44,910 nt of DNA from Candidatus Acidiferrales bacterium (GTDB lineage: Bacteria; Acidobacteriota; Terriglobia; Acidiferrales; UBA7541), in NCBI GenBank assembly GCA_030037315.1, contig JASHRM010000223.1, positions 1 through 44,910 on the forward strand. The letters are read 5' to 3'. Below the pieces are notes generated by a model. The model saw only the letters and a program-made list of their open reading frames with translations, was not told the DNA's origin and did no database searches. Shown here one piece after another: positions 7,233 through 16,965 of the stretch. The position numbers were made by a program, and so were the translations under genes. How positions within the stretch are numbered: position 1 is the first letter of the stretch; each line of letters begins with the position of its first letter.

Positions 7233-9457
7233 CTCGGGTCCCGCTTGCGGCTGGGATTTGCGGCGTGATGCTGGTGGGCGCAGGCGGAGTTCGCGCCGCC
7301 ACGCCGCGCGATTGCGAGACGCTCGCAAAACACGGGCACAACGCGGAAGCGCGCAATTGCTACGAATCGCTGACGCAACAACGCGATCCTTATTTGCGCG
7401 CCGAGGGATTTTGGGGACTCAAGGACTATCAGAGCGCGAACAACGAGTTTCGCGCGGCCGTCGCGCAGGCGGACGGCAATGCGATGTACCGCGTGCGATG
7501 GGGACGGCTGCTGCACGAGCGGTTCAACAACGTGGATGCGGAGGGGCTCTTCAAAGAAGCGCTGCAGCGGGATCCAAAGAATGCGGAGGCGTATCTGGGG
7601 CTCGCGCTCGTGAGCGCTGATGGTTTTGACGATTCAGCGATCACTTGGACGATGCAAGCGCTAAAGCTTGATCCGAAATTGGTTGAGGCGCACGAACTGA
7701 TGGCAAATCTGGCGCTCGAAGATTCGGATACCGAGACGGCGGTGAGAGAGGCGAATGCGGCGCTGGCGATTTCGCCCGATGCGCTCGATGCGATGGCGAT
7801 TCGCGCGGCGGTGGAGATTCTCGCGGATCGGTCGCCGGATGAGTGGCTCGGGAAAATTCGGGCGGTGAACCCAACATATGGCGAGGGCTATGCGATTGTG
7901 GCGCATCACCTGATACTAAATCGGCGATACGAGGATGGCGTGGCGTATTACCGCAAGGCGATTGCCGCCGATCCGGAACTTTGGTCCGCGCGAGCGGAGC
8001 TAGGCATCAATCTAATGCGACTCGGGCAAGAGGATGAACCGCGAAAGCAGCTCGAGATGTGTTACGAGAATGGCTATCGCAACGCGGAGACGACCAACAC
8101 GCTGCGTCTGCTGGATAGCTACAAAAATTTCGTCACGCTGCGGGACGGTCCTGTGACTTTGAAGCTGGAAAAGAACGAAGCGGACCTGCTGTATCCGTAT
8201 TTCGATGAAGAGGCGCAGCGCGCGATCGCGACGTACACGAAAAAATACAAGATGACGCTGCCGGGGCCGGTGCAAATCGAGGTTTACGCGAACCACGAGG
8301 ATTTTGCTGTGCGGACGATGGGGATGCCGGGGCTCGGCGCGCTGGGAGTGACGTTCGGCGAAGTGCTGGCGATGGACAGCCCTTCCGGGCGCAAGCCAGG
8401 CGATTTTAATTGGGCCAGCACGCTGTGGCACGAGATGAGCCACGTGTTCATTCTGACGGCGACGAATCATCGCGTGCCGCGCTGGTTTACCGAGGGCCTC
8501 GCGGTGCACGAGGAAACGCAAGCGTCGCCGGAATGGGGCGACCGGGTCACTCCGGAAATTCTGGTGGCGATTCGCGACAAGAAATTGCTGCCGGTGGCGG
8601 AACTCGACCGGGGATTTGTGCGTCCTGAATACGAGGCGCAGGTGATTGTCTCGTATTATCAGGCGGGCAAAATCTGCGATTACATTCAGGAGCGCTGGGG
8701 CGCGGACAAGCTGCTCGACATGGTGCATTCGTTCGCGAAGATCCAGACCACGCCGGATGTGATTCAGCAGGATCTGGGCATGCGTGCGGAGGAATTCGAT
8801 AAAGAATTTTTGGCGTGGCTCGATAAGGATGTGGCGAAGGAGGCCGCGAGTTTCGATGAGTGGCGCAATGGGCTGAAGGACGTTGCGATGAAGGCACGCG
8901 ACCACGATTACGACGGCGTCTTAAAGGAAGGAGAGCACGTGCGCGCGCTCTATCCGGACTATATATATGACGCGAACGTGTACGAATTCCTTGCGGAAGC
9001 GGACCTGGCGAAGAACGACAAAACAGCCGCTACAACGGTGCTGACCGAGTACGAAAAAATGGGAGGGCACAGTCCCGCGACGCTGAAGGAGCTGGCGTCC
9101 CTCGAATCGGACGCGGGCGATAAGAAGGCCGCCGCAGCGACGTTGAATCGCATCAATTACATTTACCCGGAAGATGAGGATTTGCACCGACGCTTGGGCG
9201 ATTTGTGGCTGGGGCAGGAAAACTATCCGGGTGCGATTCGTGAGTACAAGGCGGTGCTGGCGATGGGGCCGCTCGATAAGGCCTCGGCCGAATTCAATCT
9301 AGCGCAGGCGTATTTCGATGCAGGGCAGAAGGACAAGGCCGAGGAAGATGTGCTGGCAGCTTTGGAAGCGGCGCCGACCTATCGTCCGGCGCAAAAATTA
9401 TTGATGCAACTCGAGGACTCCAAGAAAGGAACCAACGCAGATGGCCACACCCAGTGA
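7229..9457 (+). CDS. TPR protein with embedded HExxH zinc-metallopeptidase domain
   Basis: 742 residues from ATG 7229, overlapping the previous stop by 4 bp. The N-terminus (VPLAAGICGVMLVGAGGVRA) is a probable signal peptide. TPR-type helices follow over about residues 30-290 (AEAYLGLALVSADG, ALKLDPKLVEAHELMANLAL). The centre holds a gluzincin-type motif, WHEMSHVF (H401, E402, H405), with PRWFTEGLAVHEE supplying the third ligand (about E422), the arrangement of the MA-like peptidase family. A second TPR block lies at about 560-735 (DLWLGQENYPGAIREYKAVL). The likely role is an extracytoplasmic zinc peptidase that binds protein partners through its TPR arms. All canonical metal-binding and catalytic residues are present, in contrast to the preceding degenerate caspase-like gene. 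Its last 17 bp overlap the start of the MoxR gene. Confidence 0.8.
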   Translation: MTRVPLAAGICGVMLVGAGGVRAATPRDCETLAKHGHNAEARNCYESLTQQRDPYLRAEGFWGLKDYQSANNEFRAAVAQADGNAMYRVRWGRLLHERFNNVDAEGLFKEALQRDPKNAEAYLGLALVSADGFDDSAITWTMQALKLDPKLVEAHELMANLALEDSDTETAVREANAALAISPDALDAMAIRAAVEILADRSPDEWLGKIRAVNPTYGEGYAIVAHHLILNRRYEDGVAYYRKAIAADPELWSARAELGINLMRLGQEDEPRKQLEMCYENGYRNAETTNTLRLLDSYKNFVTLRDGPVTLKLEKNEADLLYPYFDEEAQRAIATYTKKYKMTLPGPVQIEVYANHEDFAVRTMGMPGLGALGVTFGEVLAMDSPSGRKPGDFNWASTLWHEMSHVFILTATNHRVPRWFTEGLAVHEETQASPEWGDRVTPEILVAIRDKKLLPVAELDRGFVRPEYEAQVIVSYYQAGKICDYIQERWGADKLLDMVHSFAKIQTTPDVIQQDLGMRAEEFDKEFLAWLDKDVAKEAASFDEWRNGLKDVAMKARDHDYDGVLKEGEHVRALYPDYIYDANVYEFLAEADLAKNDKTAATTVLTEYEKMGGHSPATLKELASLESDAGDKKAAAATLNRINYIYPEDEDLHRRLGDLWLGQENYPGAIREYKAVLAMGPLDKASAEFNLAQAYFDAGQKDKAEEDVLAALEAAPTYRPAQKLLMQLEDSKKGTNADGHTQ

Positions 9458-10469
9458 AGTGAAGCCGGAGTCAGCCGAGCTGCAAAGGCGCGTGGAGCGC
9501 TTTCAAGCGGTGCGCGACGGGATTTTGGCGCAAGTGCGCAACGTGATTGTCGGGCAGGACGAAGTGCTCGATCAGATTTTGATCGGGCTCTTTGTTGGCG
9601 GGCACTGCCTGATCACCGGTTTGCCCGGCACGGCGAAAACGCTGATGGTGCGCACGATCTCGCAGACGCTAGGGCTTGTCTTCCGGCGCATCCAGTTCAC
9701 GCCGGACCTGATGCCCTCGGACATCACCGGCACGGACATCATCGAAGAAGATCCGACTACGGGCGGGCGCCGATGGACCTTCGTGCAGGGGCCGATTTTC
9801 GGCAACGTGCTGCTGGCGGACGAAATCAACCGAACGCCGCCCAAGACGCAGTCGGCGCTCCTGGAAGCGATGCAGGAGCTTTCGTGCACCGTGCGCGGCA
9901 ATCACTACAACTTGCCGCAACCGTTTTTTGTGCTGGCGACGCAGAATCCGATCGAGCTCGAAGGCACATACCCGCTCCCGGAGGCGCAGCTCGACCGATT
10001 TTTGTTCAATACGGTTTTGGATTACCTGAACGCGGCGGACGAAGTGAAAGTGGTGGACCTGACCACGACGACGCACATCCCCGCGGTGCAGGCGATCACA
10101 AATGCGCAGGAAATTCTGAGTTTTCAGGAACTGGTGCGAATGGTGCCGATTGCCGAATCGTTGGCGAAATATGTGGTGGAGATTGTGCGGGCGACGCGTC
10201 CGAAAAACGTTGAAGCGCCGGACATCGTGAAAAAATATGTGAATTACGGCGCGAGCGTCCGTGCGGCGCAGTTCATCGTGCTGGCGGCGAAGGCGCGCGC
10301 GCTTTCGCGGCGGCGCTATCACGTGGCCTACGAGGATATCGCGGCGCTTGCGATCCCGGTGTTGCGGCACCGCGTGCTGCTGAATTTCCACGCGGAGTCG
10401 GATCGCGTCGACTCGGACGAGATTTTGCGGCAGCTCCTCGAGAAAATGCCTCCTCCGAAAGGGGCTTAA
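9441..10469 (+). CDS. MoxR-family AAA+ ATPase
   Basis: 342 residues, a typical MoxR length. Walker A is GLPGTAKT (about 60-67), Walker B is VLLADEIN (D127, E128), and the sensor region is FFVLATQNPIELEGTYPLPEAQLDRF. The C-terminal lid includes VKKYVNYGASVRAAQFIVLAAKARAL. MoxR ATPases are cytoplasmic hexameric chaperones that activate or mature partner proteins, usually with VWA-domain proteins encoded next door. That context is met here: DUF58 and BatA-like genes follow. The start at ATG 9441 lies inside the preceding gene, and the stop TAA overlaps the next start by one base (TAATG), so both junctions suggest coupled translation. Confidence 0.95.
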   Translation: MATPSEVKPESAELQRRVERFQAVRDGILAQVRNVIVGQDEVLDQILIGLFVGGHCLITGLPGTAKTLMVRTISQTLGLVFRRIQFTPDLMPSDITGTDIIEEDPTTGGRRWTFVQGPIFGNVLLADEINRTPPKTQSALLEAMQELSCTVRGNHYNLPQPFFVLATQNPIELEGTYPLPEAQLDRFLFNTVLDYLNAADEVKVVDLTTTTHIPAVQAITNAQEILSFQELVRMVPIAESLAKYVVEIVRATRPKNVEAPDIVKKYVNYGASVRAAQFIVLAAKARALSRRRYHVAYEDIAALAIPVLRHRVLLNFHAESDRVDSDEILRQLLEKMPPPKGA

Positions 10470-11356
10470 TGCAGCGGTTCCTCAATCCATCGGTGCTGGC
10501 GGAAATTTCAAGCCTCGACTTGATCGCGAAGATCGTGGTCGATGGGTTCGTTGCGGGATTGCACCGCTCGCCCGATTTCGGATTCAGCCAGGAATTTGCA
10601 GAATATCGCGCGTATACGCCGGGCGACGATTTGCGGCACGTGGACTGGAACGTCTTCGCACGCACCGAGCGGGCGTATTTGAAAAGGTATCGCGGCGAGA
10701 CGAACAGCCTGCTGACGGTGCTGCTCGACGCAAGCAATTCGATGAATTACACGTCGCACAAGATTACCAAGATGGATTACGCGCGGTTTGCGGCGGCGTC
10801 GCTTTTCTATCTTGCGATTCACAATCAGCGCGACGCCGCAGGGCTGATCGTTTTCGACGACGAGGTGCGCAATTACATCCGACCGTCGACGCGGCAGGGA
10901 CAAATCAACAGGCTGCTGCATGGCCTCGATCTGGCGGAGCCACGAGCGCGGACAGATTTTGCCAAGCCGCTGCACCACTTTCAGGAATTTCTGCGGCGGC
11001 GCGGAATCGTCCTGATGATCTCCGATTTTTACGAAACGCCGGAGCGCATCATTCGCACGATCGAGCCGTTGCGGTTTCACGGCAACGAAATTGTGCTGTT
11101 TCACGTGCTCGATCCCAGGGAAATCAAGCCAGACCTGGATGGACCGGCGATTCTGGTCGATCTCGAAACGAACGATCATCTGGAAGTGACGCCTGAATAC
11201 GCGCGCGACGAGTATCCGCAAAAGATTCAGGGGCACATTGCGGCGTTGCGCGAGGCAGCACAGGGCGCGGGCATGGACTATTTTCTGCTGCAAACCGATC
11301 AGCCGCTCGACGCGGCGTTGCGTGAATATCTGACGATTCGCCAGGGGAGAAACTAG
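10469..11356 (+). CDS. DUF58 domain protein
   Basis: 295 residues starting at ATG 10469, sharing one base with the MoxR stop. The DUF58 signature FAEYRAYTPGDDLRHVDWNV is near residues 45-64, followed by ARTERAYLKRYRGE and a VWA-like segment (LLTVLLDASNSMNY) with a MIDAS-type DASNS. There is no membrane helix. DUF58 proteins are regular partners of MoxR ATPases in aerotolerance-type (Bat) operons and probably link the cytoplasmic ATPase to the membrane VWA proteins. The next gene follows with no intervening base. Confidence 0.93.
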   Translation: MQRFLNPSVLAEISSLDLIAKIVVDGFVAGLHRSPDFGFSQEFAEYRAYTPGDDLRHVDWNVFARTERAYLKRYRGETNSLLTVLLDASNSMNYTSHKITKMDYARFAAASLFYLAIHNQRDAAGLIVFDDEVRNYIRPSTRQGQINRLLHGLDLAEPRARTDFAKPLHHFQEFLRRRGIVLMISDFYETPERIIRTIEPLRFHGNEIVLFHVLDPREIKPDLDGPAILVDLETNDHLEVTPEYARDEYPQKIQGHIAALREAAQGAGMDYFLLQTDQPLDAALREYLTIRQGRN

Positions 11357-13375
11357 ATGGGCTTTCTTTCTCCCTGGTTCTTGGCCGGAGCGGCGGCTGT
11401 GGGGCTGCCGCTTTATCTGCACTTGCTGCGCCGCCACACGACTACGCCGCATCCATTCAGCTCGCTGATGTTTTTCGAGCACCGTACGCAAAGCTCGATC
11501 CGGCACCGCAAGCTGCGTTATTTGTTACTGCTCTCGCTGCGATTGGCGCTGCTGATTTTGCTGGCGCTCGCGTTTGCGAATCCTTACCTCAAGAGGACGG
11601 CGGTGAGCGCGTCGGGCGACAAACTGATGCTGATCGTAGTCGACAATTCGTTCAGCATGCGCGCCGGAACGCGGCTGGCCGACGCGAAAAAACAAGCCGA
11701 GAATTTGCTGAGTTCGCGGGCGCCTTCGAGGCGCGCGCAGGTTGCCGAACTAGGGTCGCAACTGCACGTGCTGACGCAGCCGGTGCAGGATCCTGCGTCG
11801 CTTCGGTCGGCGGTGGAGAGCATTCAGGCCGGCGACGCGCGCGGCAGCTTCGGCGAACTGGCTCGCGCGGTCGGGTCGATGGAAGACAGCGCGCACGTGC
11901 CGATCGAAGTGCATCTATTCAGTGATATGCAGCGGTCGGATATGCCCGCAAGCTTCGCGGAGATGGCGCTGCCGCCGAATGTGTCGCTGGTGCTGCATGC
12001 GGTGGGAAACAAAGCTGAACCGAACTGGGCGGTTGAGAGCGTGAACGCTCCGAGCCGGGTGTGGGATCCGAAGAAGGCGCGTGTGACAGCCGTGATTGCC
12101 GGGTACCAGACGCCGGCGGCGACACGAACTGCTTCGCTGGTCGTGAACGGAAAGACGATTGATTCGAAAAAAGTGAATGTGCCGGCAAATGGAAGGGCGA
12201 CGGTGGAATTCCAGTCGCTCGACGTTCCTTACGGACTGAGCCGATGCGAGATCCAGATCGATTCGGGAGACGCCCTCGCCGCTGACGATCGTTATTTATT
12301 CGCGGTGGAGCGTTCGGATCCGCAGCATGTGTTGTTCGTGCATGAAGCACGCGATTCGCGCTCGCCGCTGTTTTTCGGTTCGGCGCTGGCGTCGTCCGCA
12401 GAGGCGTCTTTTGCGCTCGAAAGCGTGCCGGCGGAGCGCGTCGCAGGGCTCGATCCCTCGAAATACGCTTTCGTTGTTTTGTCGGATGCGGCTTCGCTGC
12501 CGAGCCAATTCGAGAATGATTTGCAGCAGTATGTGCGGCGGGGCGCCGGCGTGCTCGTCGCGGTCGGGACTTCGTCGGCTCACCGGGCGAAAGTCCCGGT
12601 TTTCGGGGCGGACATCATGGGCGCGCATTCGTATCTGGAAGACAGCGCGCGGTACCTCACCGTGGGTGAAGCGGACTCTTCCTATCCCGCAATGGCGGGC
12701 GGCCAGGGCTGGGCGGGAGTGCGGTTTTATTACGCCGTTGCGGTCGATCCTGCGGATTCGCGTGTGGTCGCGAAACTGAGCGATCAGACTCCGCTGCTGC
12801 TCGAGAAAAAAATGGGCGAAGGACGCGTGCTGCTATTTGCTTCCGGACTCGACAACTTAACGAACGACTTCCCTTCCGGGCCGCTTTTCGTCCCGTTCGT
12901 GAAGCAGACAGCGCGGTACCTTTCGGGAACGCAAGACCGGAACGGATCGCGGATCGTGGATTCGTTCCTCGAATTGCGGACCGCGAAGGATCAGGCCGTG
13001 AGCGTTGAGGTGATTGATCCTGCCGGGAGGCGTCCGCTATCGATCGAGCAGGCGACAACAGCGCAATCGTTCCAGCTGACCGACGCGGGGTTTTACGAAG
13101 TGCGGCTCGCGAATGGGCGGCACGATCTGGTCGGCGTGAATGCGGACCGGCGCGAATCAAATCTCGAGCCCATTTCTGATGATGTGCTGGCGCTTTGGCG
13201 TGGCGCGGGAAATTCGAATGGGCAACAAGCCGCAGCAGCGGGCGCGGCAGCCGAAAGTGAGCCGGCGAAACCGAGCAGCATTTGGTGGTACGCTATGTTG
13301 CTGGTGCTCGTAGCGGCCCTTGCGGAGTCGTTCGTTGCCGCGCGGTACCTGACGGCTCAGGCGGAGGAATCATGA
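11357..13375 (+). CDS. BatA-like membrane protein with VWA domain
   Basis: 672 residues. The N-terminus is the BatA/aerotolerance-regulator module: MGFLSPWFLAGAAAVGLPLY, then HLLRRHTTTPHPFSSLMFF and a second helix (LLLLSLRLALLILLALAFANP). A VWA domain follows, LMLIVVDNSFSMRAGTRL with DNSFS as the MIDAS. The large middle region includes an amidotransferase-like section (LQQYVRRGAGVLVAVGTSS) and lacks extra helices, so it is probably periplasmic. A last helix (WWYAMLLVLVAALAESFVAARYL) anchors the C-terminus. It shares this architecture with the gene at 4006, so the operon encodes two related VWA membrane proteins. The start codon abuts the DUF58 stop, and the stop overlaps the next gene by 4 bp. 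Confidence 0.88.
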   Translation: MGFLSPWFLAGAAAVGLPLYLHLLRRHTTTPHPFSSLMFFEHRTQSSIRHRKLRYLLLLSLRLALLILLALAFANPYLKRTAVSASGDKLMLIVVDNSFSMRAGTRLADAKKQAENLLSSRAPSRRAQVAELGSQLHVLTQPVQDPASLRSAVESIQAGDARGSFGELARAVGSMEDSAHVPIEVHLFSDMQRSDMPASFAEMALPPNVSLVLHAVGNKAEPNWAVESVNAPSRVWDPKKARVTAVIAGYQTPAATRTASLVVNGKTIDSKKVNVPANGRATVEFQSLDVPYGLSRCEIQIDSGDALAADDRYLFAVERSDPQHVLFVHEARDSRSPLFFGSALASSAEASFALESVPAERVAGLDPSKYAFVVLSDAASLPSQFENDLQQYVRRGAGVLVAVGTSSAHRAKVPVFGADIMGAHSYLEDSARYLTVGEADSSYPAMAGGQGWAGVRFYYAVAVDPADSRVVAKLSDQTPLLLEKKMGEGRVLLFASGLDNLTNDFPSGPLFVPFVKQTARYLSGTQDRNGSRIVDSFLELRTAKDQAVSVEVIDPAGRRPLSIEQATTAQSFQLTDAGFYEVRLANGRHDLVGVNADRRESNLEPISDDVLALWRGAGNSNGQQAAAAGAAAESEPAKPSSIWWYAMLLVLVAALAESFVAARYLTAQAEES

Positions 13376-16300
13376 CCGCTCGCGCACAGCTCGAAAACTA
13401 TATCGAGCAGGTCGAGCGGCGCCTGCGCGCCCGATCGATTTTGATCGGCGCGGCCATTCTAGCGTCCTCGGCGCTGATCACCACGGTTGTTCTCGTACTG
13501 ATCACCAACAAGCTGGCGTTTTCCACCGCGAGCCTGGCCGGAGCGCGAGCGGTGCTCTTCGTGGTGCTCGCCTGCGGAGCGGCGTTCGGCATTATTTTTC
13601 CCCTGCTGCGACTGAATCGCCGGCGGGCGGCGTGGGAAACGGAGCGATCCTTCCCGGAATTCCAGCAGCGATTGGTGACGGTGGCCGAGCGCGATCCCGC
13701 AAACCACGAACCCTTCGCGGAATTGCTGGCGGCGGACACTTTGGGCGTGGCGCGAAACGCGCAGCCGGCGGTCGTGGTCCCGAACAAACGACTGATGGGC
13801 TTGCTCGGGGTGGCACTGGGATCGCTCGCTGTTCTGATCTGGATGGTCCTGGCCGGTCCCGGATATTTGGGCTACGGAGCCGCGTTGATTTGGGCGGGCG
13901 ATACGGGCGCGGGTCCGCTTTACGACATTCGCGTGCTTCCCGGCGACGCGACGGTCCGCCGAAACGCAGATCTGCTGATTACCGCGAAGCTGCGCGGCAT
14001 GCAAGCGGACGCGGCGCGCATCTACGCGCGCTACGAGAGCGCATCGAAATGGGAAGAGCTGCCGATGCAGCCGCAGGCGGGCGCGTCGGGATTCCAATTT
14101 GTTTTCGCAGGATTGCCGGAGGGCGTCGAGTATTACGTGGAAGCGGGCGCACTGCATTCGCGCCATTTCACGATTCGCGTGACGGACCTGGCGGCGGTAA
14201 AGCAAGTCCGCGTGACGTATCACTTCCCTTCGTGGACCGGCATGCCGTCTTCCACAGAAGACCATGGCGGCGATTTGCACGCGATTGAAGGTACCGAGGC
14301 GAACCTCGAAATTACGACGGACAGGCCGCTGAATTCCGGCGTGCTGGTGCTCGATGACGGCACGCAGATCGATCTTTCTTCGCGGGCGGGCAACGTTTAC
14401 CAGGGCACGATCAAAATCGACAAGGACGGGACGTATCACGTTGCAGCGCTCGATGGCGGGCAGCCGGTGCGCATCTCCGAGGATTTTTTCATCGAATCGG
14501 ACAAGGCGAATCCCCCCGAAGTGGTGATCGCACGGCCCAGCGGCGATTATCGCGCGAGCCCGATTGAAGAAGTTACGGTGGCGGCAAAAGCGGACGACGC
14601 GTTTGGACTGAGCGCTTTTGATCTTCACTACTCCGTGAACGGAGGCCCGGAACAGAGCGTCAATTTGCTCAATCAAAAAGGCGCGAAACAGGCGGATGGG
14701 TCGACGGTGATTTCGCTGGAGAATTTCAAAGTCGTGCCGGGCGATATCGTCAGCATCTATGCGACCGCAAAAGACGCGCACGCCGAGTCGCGCACGGACA
14801 TGTTCTTCATTCAGGCCGAACCCTTCGAGCGCGAATATTCGCAGTCGCAGCAAATGGGCGGAGGTGGCGGCGGAGGAGGAGGCGGCAACGCGCCGGACGA
14901 AATCTCACAGCGCCAGAAGGAAATCATCGGCGCCACATGGAAAGATCTGGGGAATAAGAATCTGGCGGCGGAAAAATCCGCCGAGGATTCGAAGTTCCTT
15001 TCGGGCGTGCAATCGAAGCTGCGGGATCAGGCGCTTTCGCTCGCGGGCCGCCTGCAGAGCCGCGATTTGACGCAGCAGAACGAGGAATTCACGAGTTTTC
15101 AGAACGACATGAACGCAGCGGCCGCCGCGATGAACCCGGCGGCACAGAAGCTGCAAGGGCAGAAGTGGAAAGACGCGATTCCGGACGAAGAAAAGGCGCT
15201 GCAATACCTGCTGCGTGCGGAAGCGACGTTCCGTCAGATTCAAGTGGCGTTTGGCGCTGCAGGCGGAGGCGCCGGTGGCAGCGGCGGAAGCGCAGGTCGC
15301 GATCTGGCAAGCCTTTTCGATCTCGAGCTGGACACGCAGAAAAATCAGTATGAGACGGCGCAGACGGCACAGTCCGCCGGGCAGCGCGCGGAAGAAATCG
15401 ACGAGGCGCTTCGCAAACTCGACGAGCTGGCGCGACGGCAGGATGAGTTGGCGCAGAACAATACGCAAACTCCCGAGCAGCGCTGGCAGCAGGAAATGTT
15501 GCGGCGCGAAGCGGAGCAGTTGCAGCGGCAAATCGAGCAGCTTTCGCGAAACGGCCAAAGCCAAAGCGGGCAGAGCCAAAGCGGGCAGAGCCAGAGCGGG
15601 CAAAGCCAGGATGGGCAATCGGATTCCGGCTCCCAATCTTCAGGCAATCCTTCCGGCGGACAATCGCAGGGTCGCCCAAGCGCAAACGATCCGCGCATGC
15701 AGCAGGCCTTAAATCAGCTCCGCGAAGCGAATGACGCGATGCGCCGCGCGCAGTCTGGCGGGCAGAGCAAAGCGGATGCGCGGCGCGCCGCAGAGCAGCT
15801 CCGGGAAGCAATGAATGCGCTGGGCGGTGAAAAGCGCGATCAAAATGCAGGGCGCATGAGCGCGATGGCAGGCGAAGCGGACCGTCTGGCAAACGAGCAG
15901 CGCGACCAAACCGACCGCATTCACAAATTGGCAGGGGGACAGCCTTCGACGGACGCAAACGGCAATCCGGACGACCCTTCCAAACTGGCAGATGATCGCC
16001 AGCATTTGGCAGACGATTTGACGCAGCTCGAGAAGCAGATGCGCGACGCGGTGCGCGATCTTTCGTCCACCGATCGCGACGCTGCGTCGAAACTGCGCGA
16101 CAGCCTGCGCCAGCTCGATCAATCCGACCTTGATACGCGTATGCAACGCAGCTCGGATTATTTGCGGCGCGGCGTGAACCCGGATCGCAACGGCTCGGAA
16201 AACGAGATGGCGTCCGACTTGGACAAACTGGGCCAGCAGATCCGCGAAGCAGGACAGGCGATGGGCAAGGGCCAGCCGCAAAATCCGGAAGACGCGCTAA

Positions 16301-16962
16301 GTCAGGTGGAAAATTTGCGAAATCGGCTGGAAGCGATGAGCCGCGGCAACAACGGCGGTCAGCAATCCGGCAGAAATTCCGGCGCGAATTCGGGCAACAG
16401 CGGCCAAAATGCTCGGGGCAACAATTCCGGACAGAATGCGCAGGGTGGCAACTACAGCAATCAACCCGGCGGTCCGGGACGCGTGGGAGATTTCGTCAAT
16501 GGCGGAAATTACGGCTACCAGAATGGCGGACCCGTATACGGCGGAATGAATACGGGCGACAATCTGCCACTGCCGCGTCCGGTTGGACCGGGGCCGAATC
16601 CGGAAACTCCCGAGAAGCTATATCAGGATTATCAAACGGCTGTGTCGCAACTCGACCAGCTGCGAAAGAACGTGCAGGACGATCCCGAGACGCTGAAGGA
16701 GGTCGAGAATTTGATTTTACAGATGCAGCGGCTCGACCCGCGGCGCTTTCCGGGCAATCCAGCGATCATCGCGCAGTTGCACGGCCAGGTACTCAGCGAT
16801 GTGGACAAGCTCGAACTCGAATTGCGCAGCAAGCAGGAAGGCAAGCAAGCGGGCCAGGTGCGCGGGAATGAGTCGATGCCGGTCCCTGCGGGCTACGAGG
16901 ACGCAGTGGCCGATTATTTCCGCCGCTTGAGCAAAAACCAGAGCGAAAACGAATCGAGGTAA
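13372..16962 (+). CDS. Very large DUF4175-like membrane protein with Gln/Gly-rich coiled-coil region
   Basis: 1196 residues. The start is ATG 13372 in an ATGA overlap; the track's 13282 start adds 30 residues belonging to the upstream gene. Hydrophobic helices lie at about 22-46 (SILIGAAILASSALITTVVLVLI), 52-75 and 140-162. A beta-rich extracytoplasmic part follows (VRVTYHFPSWTGMPSSTEDHGGDLHAIEGT), typical of DUF4175 proteins in MoxR/Bat clusters. A poly-Gly run near 496-506 leads into a long Gln/Arg/Glu-rich, probably coiled-coil region with a 15-bp tandem repeat encoding GQSQS (15553-15621). A Gly/Asn-rich linker (about 1000-1060) precedes a helical end (YQDYQTAVSQLDQLRKNVQ; ...ADYFRRLSKNQ). 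The role is unknown; an envelope-spanning scaffold is plausible. Low-complexity composition explains the long antisense ORFs here. Confidence 0.85.
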   Translation: MTARAQLENYIEQVERRLRARSILIGAAILASSALITTVVLVLITNKLAFSTASLAGARAVLFVVLACGAAFGIIFPLLRLNRRRAAWETERSFPEFQQRLVTVAERDPANHEPFAELLAADTLGVARNAQPAVVVPNKRLMGLLGVALGSLAVLIWMVLAGPGYLGYGAALIWAGDTGAGPLYDIRVLPGDATVRRNADLLITAKLRGMQADAARIYARYESASKWEELPMQPQAGASGFQFVFAGLPEGVEYYVEAGALHSRHFTIRVTDLAAVKQVRVTYHFPSWTGMPSSTEDHGGDLHAIEGTEANLEITTDRPLNSGVLVLDDGTQIDLSSRAGNVYQGTIKIDKDGTYHVAALDGGQPVRISEDFFIESDKANPPEVVIARPSGDYRASPIEEVTVAAKADDAFGLSAFDLHYSVNGGPEQSVNLLNQKGAKQADGSTVISLENFKVVPGDIVSIYATAKDAHAESRTDMFFIQAEPFEREYSQSQQMGGGGGGGGGGNAPDEISQRQKEIIGATWKDLGNKNLAAEKSAEDSKFLSGVQSKLRDQALSLAGRLQSRDLTQQNEEFTSFQNDMNAAAAAMNPAAQKLQGQKWKDAIPDEEKALQYLLRAEATFRQIQVAFGAAGGGAGGSGGSAGRDLASLFDLELDTQKNQYETAQTAQSAGQRAEEIDEALRKLDELARRQDELAQNNTQTPEQRWQQEMLRREAEQLQRQIEQLSRNGQSQSGQSQSGQSQSGQSQDGQSDSGSQSSGNPSGGQSQGRPSANDPRMQQALNQLREANDAMRRAQSGGQSKADARRAAEQLREAMNALGGEKRDQNAGRMSAMAGEADRLANEQRDQTDRIHKLAGGQPSTDANGNPDDPSKLADDRQHLADDLTQLEKQMRDAVRDLSSTDRDAASKLRDSLRQLDQSDLDTRMQRSSDYLRRGVNPDRNGSENEMASDLDKLGQQIREAGQAMGKGQPQNPEDALSQVENLRNRLEAMSRGNNGGQQSGRNSGANSGNSGQNARGNNSGQNAQGGNYSNQPGGPGRVGDFVNGGNYGYQNGGPVYGGMNTGDNLPLPRPVGPGPNPETPEKLYQDYQTAVSQLDQLRKNVQDDPETLKEVENLILQMQRLDPRRFPGNPAIIAQLHGQVLSDVDKLELELRSKQEGKQAGQVRGNESMPVPAGYEDAVADYFRRLSKNQSENESR
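15553..15621 (+). repeat. 15-bp in-frame tandem repeat (GQSQS) in the DUF4175-like gene
   Basis: Four consecutive 15-bp units encode GQSQS, GQSQS, GQSQS, GQSQD, with a partial fifth (GQS). The units differ only at a few positions (CAA/CAG, GGC/GGG), which suggests recent expansion by slippage and possible length variation between strains. Confidence 0.85.
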
Positions 16963-16965
16963 TTC

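Noticed and set aside
13459-14853. 464-codon antisense ORF (-) inside the DUF4175-like gene
   Set aside because: Arg/His-rich shadow translation of a well-supported plus-strand gene with membrane helices and overlapping junctions.
15553-15621. CRISPR-like repeat
   Set aside because: The units are directly adjacent without spacers and keep the reading frame, so this is a coding tandem repeat.
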